This document shows, one piece after another, positions 1-7,090 of a DNA stretch of 46,548 nucleotides. The translations under genes and the position numbers were made by a program. Source of the DNA: Sutterella sp. AM11-39 (GTDB lineage: Bacteria > Pseudomonadota > Gammaproteobacteria > Burkholderiales > Burkholderiaceae_F); the NCBI RefSeq assembly GCF_003472385.1, contig NZ_QRLV01000014.1, positions 1 through 46,548 on the forward strand, in the 5' to 3' direction. Position 1 is the first letter of the stretch. Every line of letters begins with the position of its first letter. The notes beneath the pieces are model-generated. The model saw only the letters and a program-made list of their open reading frames with translations. It had not been told where the DNA came from and searched no databases.

Positions 1-53
1 CCAAACCCGCTATGAAGCAGGAAGCCCCTCATTTCAATGAGGGGAGAAGTCAC
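1..53 (+). mobile_element. Right end of an IS200/IS605-family element with the 3' end of an omega-RNA-like scaffold
   Basis: The first 53 bases contain GAAGCAGGAAGCCCCTC, then a perfect hairpin (CCCCTCATT, loop TC, AATGAGGGG, positions 26-45), then AGAAGTCAC. As I remember them, IS605-type elements end downstream of tnpB in this form: AAGCAGGAAGCCCC, a hairpin, GGGG, and a terminal TCAC. In tnpB elements the same sequence is the 3' part of the omega RNA that guides the TnpB nuclease, and the guide is the flanking DNA immediately after it (from about 54). The tnpB gene itself would lie left of the window. The identification rests on motif memory, not on a database hit. Confidence 0.65.
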
Positions 54-135
54 GACGCTGATTGAAGGCGGTTCGCTGGAAAAAATCGGAGCCGGACCTT
101 CCACGCGTTATCGAGTCACCGCTCCGATCGAGTAA
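54..135 (+). pseudogene. 3' remnant of a winged-helix regulator/ATP-binding protein gene, cut by the IS605-type end
   Basis: The frame ending at TAA 133-135 reads through EGGSLEKIGAGPSTRYRV just after the element boundary. This resembles the C-terminal winged helix of AlbA_2/RecG-like ATP-binding regulators and Fic-family proteins, which typically end in (I/K)G.G.(S/A)TRY. Upstream the frame enters the IS hairpin and meets TGA at 13-15, so only about 26 codons survive. The likely history is an insertion that removed or displaced the rest of the gene. The exact family cannot be fixed from so short a piece. Confidence 0.5.
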
Positions 136-222
136 TTGACTCCGCCGTCCGTAGCGATAGTTTTTTCCTTTTTTACCGTTACTCTCTAAAAAATGAGCGT
201 CACGGGTACCGTCAATTTTTGA

Positions 223-360
223 TATATTGCCCACGAACAGGGACGGCACCTGTCGGAGCCCCGAGTTCCCCCAGAGGCTGCCCGCGCCATCGGCGAGCTT
301 TACGTTTGCCGAGCGACAATCCGTACCCCACAAGGGTGACGGCCCGTTTTTCTTTTTTGT
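223..360 (+). ncRNA. Candidate structured small RNA or trxA leader ending in a terminator-like hairpin
   Basis: No protein gene is visible between 136 and 548. A -10-like TATATT lies at 223-228, but the -35 is poor. From about 235 the sequence can fold. GGGACGGCACC (240-250) pairs with GGTGACGGCCC near 335-345 with two mismatches. TCGGCGA pairs with TTGCCGA around an eight- or nine-base loop near 290-311. CCGTACCC (321-328) pairs with GGGTGACGG (334-342), followed by CCCG and the T-rich run TTTTTCTTTTTT (347-358). I do not recognise 6S, 4.5S, RNase P or tmRNA motifs. From 360 to 548 I see only a small hairpin (CGGTC/GACCG near 391-406) and no clear trxA promoter. Confidence 0.3.
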
Positions 361-548
361 TTCGCCTGCCCGTTTGCGAAGTTTCCGATTCGGTCGGCTC
401 AGACCGAGGCATTTCACCTCACCGTACTTCGCCGCAGAGTTTCTCTGCAGCGCATCACCGACCGATTCCGGACACAAGCAGTCCCTGTGCCCGGTGTGTT
501 TTTTACGCAGACTGACGCAGCACGTTTAATTCATCATCAGAGAAAATC

Positions 549-878
549 ATGAGCGAATTCATCCTCACCGCGACCGATGCCAACTTTCAGGACACCGTGA
601 AGAACGTGACCGACAAGCCCGTCTTCGTCGATTTCTGGGCTCCCTGGTGCGGCCCCTGCCGTATGCTGGCCCCGTCGCTTGACGCCGCTGCCGAACAGTT
701 CAACGGCCGCGCCGTGATCGCCAAGTACAACGTGGACGAAAACTCCGCCATCGCCACTGAAAACAACATTCGCGGCATTCCGACGGTTCTCGTCTACAAG
801 AACGGCGAAGTCGTCGGTCAGCACACCGGCGCCATGGGTAAGAGCGAATTGATGTCTTTCATCGAGCAGTACCTTTAA
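549..878 (+). CDS. trxA: Thioredoxin
   Basis: This is a 109-residue cytoplasmic thioredoxin, the general disulfide reductant for ribonucleotide reductase, methionine sulfoxide reductase and other partners. The active site WCGPC is at residues 33-37, inside the classical FVDFWAPWCGPCR context. The buried Asp (D28) and the cis-proline loop (GIPT, near residue 78) are present. Length matches the family. The start ATG follows an A-rich stretch (AGAGAAA) with only a weak Shine-Dalgarno. rho lies downstream on the same strand, as in many proteobacteria, separated by a 232-base leader. Confidence 0.97.
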   Translation: MSEFILTATDANFQDTVKNVTDKPVFVDFWAPWCGPCRMLAPSLDAAAEQFNGRAVIAKYNVDENSAIATENNIRGIPTVLVYKNGEVVGQHTGAMGKSELMSFIEQYL

Positions 879-1110
879 TTCGCAAATACTGTAAACTGCG
901 GCTCGTCTCGGGCGGCTTTCCGTTGCCGCCCGGCCGCAATTCTCTTTGCCCTCCGCTTATTTGCGGCGCATCGGGCGCAAAGCTGCCGATATTCAGGCGT
1001 CTTTTCCGTTCTTTTTTCAATCAACTTACAAACCGGCTCTTGTCCGCAAGGGCGTTTGTCTGTGCGCGTCTGCATGCGCGCAGTCAAACCATTTGAACAT
1101 TCACTTCAAA
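879..1110 (+). promoter_or_regulatory. trxA-rho intergenic leader with hairpin
   Basis: The 232 bases between trxA and rho hold a perfect 7-bp hairpin (GGGCGGC 910-916, GCCGCCC 925-931) without a directly following T run. The second half is C-rich and G-poor up to the rho start. Proteobacterial rho genes are known to be autoregulated by Rho-dependent attenuation in their leader, and this region would suit that role. That role is inference; no promoter could be fixed. Confidence 0.35.
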
Positions 1111-2373
1111 ATGCATCTCTCTGAGCTCAAAACACTGCACATCAGCCAGCTGCTTCAGATGGCTACCGAACTTGAGATCGACAATGCGCAGCGCATGCGC
1201 AAGCAGGAACTCATGTTCGCAATTCTCAAAAAGCGCGCCAAGCAGGGCGAACAGATCTTCGGCGATGGCACGCTAGAAGTTCTGCCCGATGGTTTCGGCT
1301 TTTTGCGCAGCCCGGATACGAGCTACCTGGCAAGCACGGACGACATCTACATTTCGCCCTCTCAGATCCGCCGCTTCAACCTTCACACCGGTGACTCGAT
1401 CGAAGGCGAAGTCCGCACGCCCAAGGACAACGAACGCTACTTCGCGCTCGTAAAAGTCGATACGGTGAACGGTCTTCCGCCCGAGCAGCTCAAGCACCGC
1501 ATGCTCTTTGAAAATCTCACGCCGCTTTTCCCGACCGAACCGTTGCGTCTGGAACGCAATATGCGCGGCGAAGAGAACGTGACGGGGCGCCTGATCGACA
1601 TCATCGCCCCGATCGGCAAGGGCCAGCGCGGTCTGATCGTTGCCAGCCCCAAGACCGGTAAGACGATTCTGATGCAGTCCATCGCGCACGCCATCACGGC
1701 CAATCACCCCGATTGCGTCCTGATGGTGCTTCTCATTGACGAGCGACCCGAAGAAGTGACGGAAATGCAGCGCTCGGTCAAGGGAGAGGTCATCGCTTCG
1801 ACATTCGATGAGCCGGCAACGCGCCACGTGCAAGTAGCTGAAATGGTGATCGAAAAGGCCAAGCGCCTTGTCGAAAGCAAGAAGGACGTGGTGATTCTGC
1901 TCGACTCGATCACGCGTCTGGCTCGCGCCTATAACACCGTGGTGCCGAGTTCCGGCAAGGTTCTCACGGGCGGCGTGGACGCCAACGCCCTGCAGCGCCC
2001 GAAGCGCTTCTTCGGCGCGGCCCGCAATGTGGAAGAAGGCGGCTCGCTTACCATCCTCGGTACGGCGCTCGTCGACACCGGCAGCCGCATGGACGACGTG
2101 ATCTTCGAAGAATTCAAGGGCACCGGCAACTCTGAAATCGTGCTTGAACGCCGTCTGGCTGAAAAGCGCGTCTACCCGGCCATCAACATCAATCGTTCCG
2201 GCACGCGCCGCGAAGATCTGCTCATCACGCCGGACAATCTGCAGAAGATTTGGATCCTGCGCAAGCTTCTCTTCGATATGGATGAAATCGAAGCCATGGA
2301 ATTCCTGCTCGAGAAAATCCGCAACACGAAGAGCAACGCCGAATTCTTCGACATGATGCGCGGCGGCAGATAA
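1111..2373 (+). CDS. rho: Transcription termination factor Rho
   Basis: Hexameric RNA-dependent ATPase that terminates transcription at C-rich rut sites. The protein of 420 residues starting MHLSEL aligns end to end with E. coli Rho (419 aa). The reading frame is open further upstream to 946, but that extension has no family counterpart, so I chose the ATG at 1111. The N-terminal helical and cold-shock RNA-binding domain covers about residues 1-125 ([21 protein letters not shown]). The P-loop SPKTGKT lies near 179-185. [21 protein letters not shown] (Walker B/Q-loop region) and GTGN (R-loop) follow. All key motifs are intact. Confidence 0.97.
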   Translation: MHLSELKTLHISQLLQMATELEIDNAQRMRKQELMFAILKKRAKQGEQIFGDGTLEVLPDGFGFLRSPDTSYLASTDDIYISPSQIRRFNLHTGDSIEGEVRTPKDNERYFALVKVDTVNGLPPEQLKHRMLFENLTPLFPTEPLRLERNMRGEENVTGRLIDIIAPIGKGQRGLIVASPKTGKTILMQSIAHAITANHPDCVLMVLLIDERPEEVTEMQRSVKGEVIASTFDEPATRHVQVAEMVIEKAKRLVESKKDVVILLDSITRLARAYNTVVPSSGKVLTGGVDANALQRPKRFFGAARNVEEGGSLTILGTALVDTGSRMDDVIFEEFKGTGNSEIVLERRLAEKRVYPAININRSGTRREDLLITPDNLQKIWILRKLLFDMDEIEAMEFLLEKIRNTKSNAEFFDMMRGGR

Positions 2374-2398
2374 GTTTCTCGCTGCCGAAGCACTCTGA

Positions 2399-2440
2399 AA
2401 TCCGCTTATGACAAAACGAGTTCAGAAGCGGATTCTGTTT
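2399..2440 (+). terminator. Rho-independent terminator after rho
   Basis: A 9-bp stem AATCCGCTT (2399-2407) pairs with AAGCGGATT (2426-2434), with an 18-base loop, followed by the T-rich CTGTTTTCTT. It separates rho from the independently promoted rpmE2. The long loop makes it moderate in strength. Confidence 0.55.
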
Positions 2441-2469
2441 TCTTAGGCTGACAACATACGCCGACACAC

Positions 2470-2498
2470 TTGATTTTCTTAAAAAAATCGCGGATAAT
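2470..2498 (+). promoter_or_regulatory. Sigma-70-type promoter for rpmE2
   Basis: TTGATT (2470-2475), a 17-base spacer, then GATAAT (2493-2498). Each hexamer differs from consensus at one or two positions and the spacing is optimal. Transcription would start near 2505 and give a leader of about 108 bases before rpmE2. This is the clearest promoter in the window. Confidence 0.7.
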
Positions 2499-2504
2499 CG
2501 CGTC

Positions 2505-2613
2505 CTTTCCGTTTGGTACGTGGCGTGCATGCCCGGCGTAAGACCTCTCCTATAGAGGCGGCTGCGCAAGGCCCGCAGGGCGGCCGACAAAATCATTTTC
2601 GGAATTTATTTAA
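2505..2613 (+). promoter_or_regulatory. Structured 5' leader of rpmE2
   Basis: The transcript leader contains several short stems: CCTCT/AGAGG around 2544-2559, and GC-rich complementary blocks around 2560-2590 (GCGCAAGGCCCGCAGGGCGGCC). A T/A-rich stretch then leads to the start codon. Autogenous leader motifs for L31 are known in several bacterial groups. Whether this leader is one of them cannot be told from a single sequence. Confidence 0.35.
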
Positions 2614-2871
2614 ATGAAACCCAATATTCACCCCGAGTATCGTCCCGTCGCCTTCGTTGACCTCTCGATCAACAAGACCTTCATCATCTCCTCTGCTGTG
2701 CAGACCAAGGAAACCGTTGAAATCGACGGCGTGACCTACCCGCTCTTCAAGCTTGATACCAGCTCGGAAAGCCACCCCTTCTACACCGGCGCTCAGACCC
2801 GCATCGTCGAAGCCGGCCGTGTGGAAAAGTTCCGCGCCAAGTACGCTCACGTCACCAAGAGCGCCAAGTAA
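2614..2871 (+). CDS. rpmE2: 50S ribosomal protein L31 type B
   Basis: An 85-residue ribosomal protein beginning MKPNIHPEYRPVAFVD. It lacks the CxxC zinc-binding pairs of type A L31 and has the longer C-terminus of the zinc-independent type B (YkgM-like) form. The SSESHPFYTG and GRVEKFRAKY blocks are typical. Type B L31 normally replaces the zinc form under zinc limitation. No Zur-like palindrome was recognised in its leader, so here it may be the constitutive L31. It is monocistronic, with its own promoter and a strong terminator. Confidence 0.95.
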   Translation: MKPNIHPEYRPVAFVDLSINKTFIISSAVQTKETVEIDGVTYPLFKLDTSSESHPFYTGAQTRIVEAGRVEKFRAKYAHVTKSAK

Positions 2872-2944
2872 TTCTTCGGCGATTCGTTCCGGAATCGACC
2901 AAAGCTCGGTTCCGGTACTGCGAAGAACGATCAAGCTTGGAATC

Positions 2945-2975
2945 AAAAAAGCCCCGCTTCGTTCGGGGCTTTTTT
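2945..2975 (+). terminator. Strong Rho-independent terminator after rpmE2
   Basis: GCCCCG (2951-2956), loop CTTCGTT, CGGGGC (2964-2969), preceded by six A and followed by six T. The symmetric A and T tracts would let it work in both directions. Confidence 0.9.
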
Positions 2976-3052
2976 GTGTTGTGTCCGGAATTTTTCACGA
3001 AGACAAGCCGGATCGATAAAATAAGTCAGTCAAAGTCTCAACGGTCCCTCGG

Positions 3053-4819
3053 ATGCTCGACCTTAAGCCAACGCCCCTGAATGTCACGCAAGAAGCCGCA
3101 CACAAGATGCCGCGGTTTCTTTTGCTTGCCCTTTTGACGATCTTTGTTTTCTCGGGGCTGTTCGGCCGCGACTTATGGTCTTCGGCCGAGAGTCGACTGC
3201 TCGCCGAGGTCGTCTCCATCGACTTCACGGATCCCGCAAGCTGGCTCTTTCCCTTTGCCTCCGGCGAAATCATCACCGAGCAAGGCCCTTTGCCGGGATG
3301 GATCGGTGCCATCTTCACCACGCTTTTCGGCAGTCTCGTGGGCGAACTGCGTGCCATGCGTCTCTCGTCCATTCTGTGGTTTGCCATCAGCACGTCCTGC
3401 ATTTGGTACGGAACCTGGTTTCTGGCTCGCCGCCGCGAAGCGCAACCCGTTGAACAGGCCTTTGCCCGTCAAGCTCAGTACCGCGACTTCGGCCGCCTGA
3501 TGGCTGACGCCGCCACGCTCTTTTTCATCTCTCTTTTCGGCATCGTCGTCAAGCAGCACGAAGCCGTTTTTGAAACAGCCGAACTCGCCTTTTCCTGCGC
3601 CGCCTTCTTCGGCTGCTGCTGGGCGCTCACCCGTCCCTACTGGGGTTCCGCACTTGCAGGGTTTGCATGTGGCGCGAGCATTCTTTGCTCCAACCTTCTC
3701 GTCGGCGCCACCGTTTTGGTCGGCTGCCTGATGTCGCACATTCTGGTGCGCGGCATCGGTGACACGGCCCGCAAGATCTTTACCACGGTTGCGGTCGCCT
3801 TCATCACCTTCGGTCTGTGGCCGTTGGTCGCCTATCTCCTTGCGGGCGTCGTTGCCGGCGACTACTTCAACCTGTGGGCTCAGCGCCAGATTCAAATCGT
3901 AGGCTTCTTTGATCCCCAGGAAATCCTGTGGTTCGTCAAGCACTTTATCTGGTATCTGTGCCCTGCTTGGCCGTTTGCATTCTGGGCCATCTGGATGTGG
4001 CGCAAAAACCTCACCATCACACACATCGCCCTGCCGCTGAGTTTTTGCTGCGCCTGGTTGATCGGCTTCATTCTCTCGTCGGACGTAGCGGCTGAAACGC
4101 TTCTTTCCGTCACGATCGCACCGCTCTGCGTCTTGGCCTCCTTCGGTCTGATGGCCTGCAACCGCAGCACCAAGAGCATGCTTGAACTCTTTTCGGTGGC
4201 GATCTTCACGTTGGCCCTGACCGGCGTCTGGGCCTACTTCATTGCCTGGACGCTCGGCTTTCCGCCCAAGATGCACTGGTCGATTCTGCGACTGACTGCC
4301 GACGAGTCCGTTTCGCACGCTCACTGGACGGCGATCCTGTTGGCTCTGGTACTGCTTGTCTTCTGGCTTTACCTGTGCGTGCGCCGCCTCATGCGTCGTC
4401 CGATCCGCTTCTGGACAGGCCCTTGGCTGAGCGCTTCCGGCATCACGGTGCTCTGGATCAGCGCGGTGTGTCTCTTCGGACCGGTCATCGACAGCAACCG
4501 CACCTACGCCAATATTGCCCGAGAAATGTCGCAGGAACTCAAGACTATGCACTATGTGCCCGGCGTAGATTGCGTACTGGCTCAGACGCTGCCCTTGAGC
4601 GAGCGCGGCGCCATCGAATGGCACTCCAACATTTCGCTCACGGCTTCCGAATCGGCTTCCTGCCGCTTTGTCGTCACCCACGTTTCAGCCAAAGCTCAGG
4701 CTAAGAATCCGACGAAGATGGCTCCGGGTTTTGTGGTGCTGAAGTCCTTCCGCCCGCGCTCCGATACGCGCTATCTGCTCGGGCCCGCCGGACCGGTGCT
4801 CATCGAAAAGCAGCTCTAA
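3053..4819 (+). CDS. ArnT/PMT-like membrane glycosyltransferase (GT-C fold)
   Basis: A 588-residue inner-membrane protein with roughly a dozen hydrophobic segments and a soluble C-terminal region of about 110 residues. The first periplasmic loop after transmembrane helix 1 contains GRDLWSSAESR. This corresponds to the GRD.W...E motif of ArnT/PMT family polyprenyl-phosphate sugar transferases, which carries the catalytic acidic residue. The LFPFASGEIITEQGPLPGW block corresponds to the family's lipid-carrier loop. These enzymes move a sugar from undecaprenyl phosphate to lipid A, protein or another acceptor; the donor and acceptor here are unknown. The stop overlaps the end of the convergent glycerophosphodiesterase gene by four bases. 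Confidence 0.7.
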   Translation: MLDLKPTPLNVTQEAAHKMPRFLLLALLTIFVFSGLFGRDLWSSAESRLLAEVVSIDFTDPASWLFPFASGEIITEQGPLPGWIGAIFTTLFGSLVGELRAMRLSSILWFAISTSCIWYGTWFLARRREAQPVEQAFARQAQYRDFGRLMADAATLFFISLFGIVVKQHEAVFETAELAFSCAAFFGCCWALTRPYWGSALAGFACGASILCSNLLVGATVLVGCLMSHILVRGIGDTARKIFTTVAVAFITFGLWPLVAYLLAGVVAGDYFNLWAQRQIQIVGFFDPQEILWFVKHFIWYLCPAWPFAFWAIWMWRKNLTITHIALPLSFCCAWLIGFILSSDVAAETLLSVTIAPLCVLASFGLMACNRSTKSMLELFSVAIFTLALTGVWAYFIAWTLGFPPKMHWSILRLTADESVSHAHWTAILLALVLLVFWLYLCVRRLMRRPIRFWTGPWLSASGITVLWISAVCLFGPVIDSNRTYANIAREMSQELKTMHYVPGVDCVLAQTLPLSERGAIEWHSNISLTASESASCRFVVTHVSAKAQAKNPTKMAPGFVVLKSFRPRSDTRYLLGPAGPVLIEKQL

Positions 4820-5599
4820 AAAATCTCCTTCAACAGGTCGGGACGGTTTGTGCAAATGGCATCCGTCCCGATTTGCTTGAGCACCATAGCTTCTCGGACG
4901 TCGTCGACCGTCCCAAGCCATCACACCCCAGCCGTGCGCGTGCGCGGTTTCAATCAACTCCGGCGTCACTAGGTCTTTGTGCGGATGAACCGTCTGCAGC
5001 TTAAGCTTTCGCGCCAACGCCAGCCAATCGCACTTCGGGTCTTCAAACAAAAAGCCGCACGGCGTTCCGGGACTTCTGTTGAGAAACGCCGTCAAGCACT
5101 CGACGGAGAAGCTCGACACCAGGAGAGGAACGGTCAGCTGCGTTTTTTTAAAAAACTCCGCAACACGTTCCGCCAATTCTTCCTCTCGCCCGGCTATCGA
5201 TTTGAGCTCCATGTTCATTGCCAACTTCAATGAGTTGCAAGCCTCAACGGCCTCCTGCAGAAAACAGACCGGTACCGAGTCTTGCTGTGGCTGACGCGGA
5301 TTTCGTACGCGGAGCAACTTCAGGTCAGCTGCGGATAGTTCTCCGACAAAACCGACCCCGTCGATGACTCGTCCGAGTTTTGCATCGTGACTCAGAACAA
5401 GCTCGCCATCGGCCGTGAGCTGTACGTCAAACTCCACGGCTCGGCAGCTGAACTCTTTTGCCGTCGTAAATGCGGCAAGCGTGTTTTCGGGCGCTAAAAA
5501 GCCCGCGCCTCGGTGCGCAACCAAGTTCGGCAATGACCACGTTGTGCGATCCACTTCAATCGAGCATGGGGGCAAAAGTGTCTTCTCGTTTCTGTTCAC
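4816..5599 (-). CDS. Glycerophosphodiester phosphodiesterase (UgpQ-like), frameshifted near its 3' end
   Basis: Cytosolic enzyme releasing glycerol-3-phosphate from glycerophosphodiesters. Family motifs are clear: LVAHRGAG and PENTLAAF (metal and phosphate ligands), EFDVQLTADGELVLSHD, and MELK. No signal peptide is visible. The start is GTG at 5599, whose GTGA overlaps the stop of the upstream ATPase gene, so the two are translationally coupled. After HGWGVMAW the open frame leaves the family and runs to 4685. Removing one G from TTGGGACGG (CCC at 4912-4914 on the + strand) restores TVDDVREAMVLKQIGTDAIC and a stop at 4816, which fits the usual length. The shift is either a recent mutation or a sequencing error. 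Confidence 0.8.
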
Positions 5600-6888
5600 A
5601 ACAGATCCTTTGTTTTGCGCGCGAGATAGAGCGGAATATTGGTTATCGAACCGTCTGTGCGATAACCGTGCTTGGAAAAGCGTATTGCCTGTTCCGGTTC
5701 ATATTCGGCAATGTAGCGTTTGAACGACGGGGCCGATTTATCTTCTCCTGCCTTGACTTCGACCGGGATGATTTCGGTTCCGTTCTGCAAAACGAAGTCG
5801 ATTTCTCCATACTTGTTCACGTAATAACGAGGCGCAACCTCAAAAAGGCCTTGCAATTGCTGCAGCACATAGTTCTCCGTCAACGGACCTTTGAACTGAT
5901 AGTCGCTTTTGAGCAGAATCGCCGCATTGTCAATGCCTGCCATGCACTTCAAAAGCCCCGTGTCGAACAAAAAGAGCTTGAATTGGTCCGTCTTGTCAAA
6001 GGCCGGCAACGGATGCTCGGGCTTAACCGTGTTACAAACGCGGTTGAGCATGCCGGCCGAAACCAACCACTCGATGGCTTCTTCGAAATCTCTGGCTCTC
6101 GCGCCTTCACGCACGGCACCGTACATAAACTTTTCGTTGGCTTTGGCTAGCTGAGACACGATGCTTCGGAAGACCAGCAAAATGCGACCGCTGTTGATTT
6201 TTCCGTTGTGCTTGGAGAATTCGTTCTCGTAGATTTCGATCAGCTCACGTTGAATCCGCATCACTTTGACCGGATCCTTGTTCTGAACCCAAGACGCCAC
6301 GCACTCAGGCATGCCGCCGATGATCAAATAATGGTTGAATGCTTCAAGCAGGCGTCGGTGAAAAAGCTCCTCGATTGGTTGGTTCTTCCGAATGCTTCGA
6401 TAGTAGGCAAAGAGATCCGGATCGGTAGCTTCCAGAAATTCGTCGAAACAAAGAGGGTAGAGGTCAAGAAGATTGACCATTCCGGCCAGATAAGACTTGG
6501 GCTGAGCCAGAAGCGTTCCCAGAAAACTGCCGGCAGCCATCACGTGATAGTCGTTTGCTTTTTCCTTGAAATACTTGAGCGCATTGAGTGCTGCAGAGCA
6601 CTCCTGAACCTCGTCAAAGACGATGAGTGTGTCACGCGGCAAGATTTTCTCGCCTGCGATCAGCGACAACAACTCAACGATACGGTGCGGATCTTTGTTC
6701 ACTTCGAAAACGGAGGATAAATTGACGTCTTCGTCGAAATTGAAATAGGCAACGCTCTTATAGCAGTCTCGACCAAACTGACGCATCAACCACGTCTTGC
6801 CCACCTGACGCGCTCCGCGAATCACCAATGGTTTTCGGTCCGGACTTTCCTTCCAGGCTGCCAAATCTTCAAACGCCGTACGCTGCAT
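5596..6888 (-). CDS. AAA_14/DUF4143 ATPase with C-terminal PD-(D/E)XK-like domain
   Basis: A 430-residue protein of the widespread accessory AAA_14-DUF4143 family, common in gut bacteria and variable between strains. The Walker A motif GARQVGKT is at residues 25-32 and Walker B LIVFDEVQE near 90. The central part (YPLCFDEFLEA, GGMPECV) is typical of the family. The C-terminal DUF4143 domain contains GEIDFVLQNG...IPVEVKAG at about 361-381, whose D, E and VK residues match a restriction-endonuclease-like core. The biological role of the family is not established; links to DNA handling or defence are inference. It is coupled to the downstream phosphodiesterase by a 4-base overlap. AGGG lies just upstream of the ATG. 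A repeat array precedes it. Confidence 0.85.
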   Translation of the reverse strand: MQRTAFEDLAAWKESPDRKPLVIRGARQVGKTWLMRQFGRDCYKSVAYFNFDEDVNLSSVFEVNKDPHRIVELLSLIAGEKILPRDTLIVFDEVQECSAALNALKYFKEKANDYHVMAAGSFLGTLLAQPKSYLAGMVNLLDLYPLCFDEFLEATDPDLFAYYRSIRKNQPIEELFHRRLLEAFNHYLIIGGMPECVASWVQNKDPVKVMRIQRELIEIYENEFSKHNGKINSGRILLVFRSIVSQLAKANEKFMYGAVREGARARDFEEAIEWLVSAGMLNRVCNTVKPEHPLPAFDKTDQFKLFLFDTGLLKCMAGIDNAAILLKSDYQFKGPLTENYVLQQLQGLFEVAPRYYVNKYGEIDFVLQNGTEIIPVEVKAGEDKSAPSFKRYIAEYEPEQAIRFSKHGYRTDGSITNIPLYLARKTKDLL

Positions 6889-6929
6889 CGTATTTACCCT
6901 TGATTTTCAAGGAATTTTAATATGTTTGC

Positions 6930-7028
6930 CACATTTTTCCAGGATTTTTCGCACGCTTTTCACACATTTTTCCGTAAAAATCCACGCTACGAAAACACAT
7001 TTTTCCGCAAAAACACCATTACAACACA
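6930..7028 (-). repeat. Three imperfect 33-bp tandem repeats (GGAAAAATGTG core) upstream of the ATPase gene
   Basis: CACATTTTTCC occurs at 6930-6940, 6963-6973 and 6996-7006, exactly 33 bases apart. In the last two units it is followed by G(T/C)AAAAA, so each forms a small dyad (TTTTTCCG(T/C)AAAAA). On the minus strand the core reads GGAAAAATGTG and lies 42-118 bases upstream of the ATPase start. The copy nearest the gene lies just upstream of a possible -10 (TATTAA). A spacing close to three helical turns suggests an operator or protein-binding array. It also gives a short minus-strand open frame with repeated EKC, which I do not believe is coding. Confidence 0.6.
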
Positions 7029-7090
7029 GCGCGCGATAAAGTAACGATGCCACGACTTCATAATCGTCCCCTTCCGAGCAAAGCAACATC

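Noticed and set aside
223..360. Assignment of the candidate RNA to 6S, 4.5S, RNase P or tmRNA
   Set aside because: Length and the diagnostic motifs of each of these RNAs are missing.
3173..4681. Long minus-strand frame opposite the membrane glycosyltransferase
   Set aside because: It is highly charged and low in hydrophobic residues, the complement of a membrane protein; glycosyltransferase motifs on the + strand are decisive.
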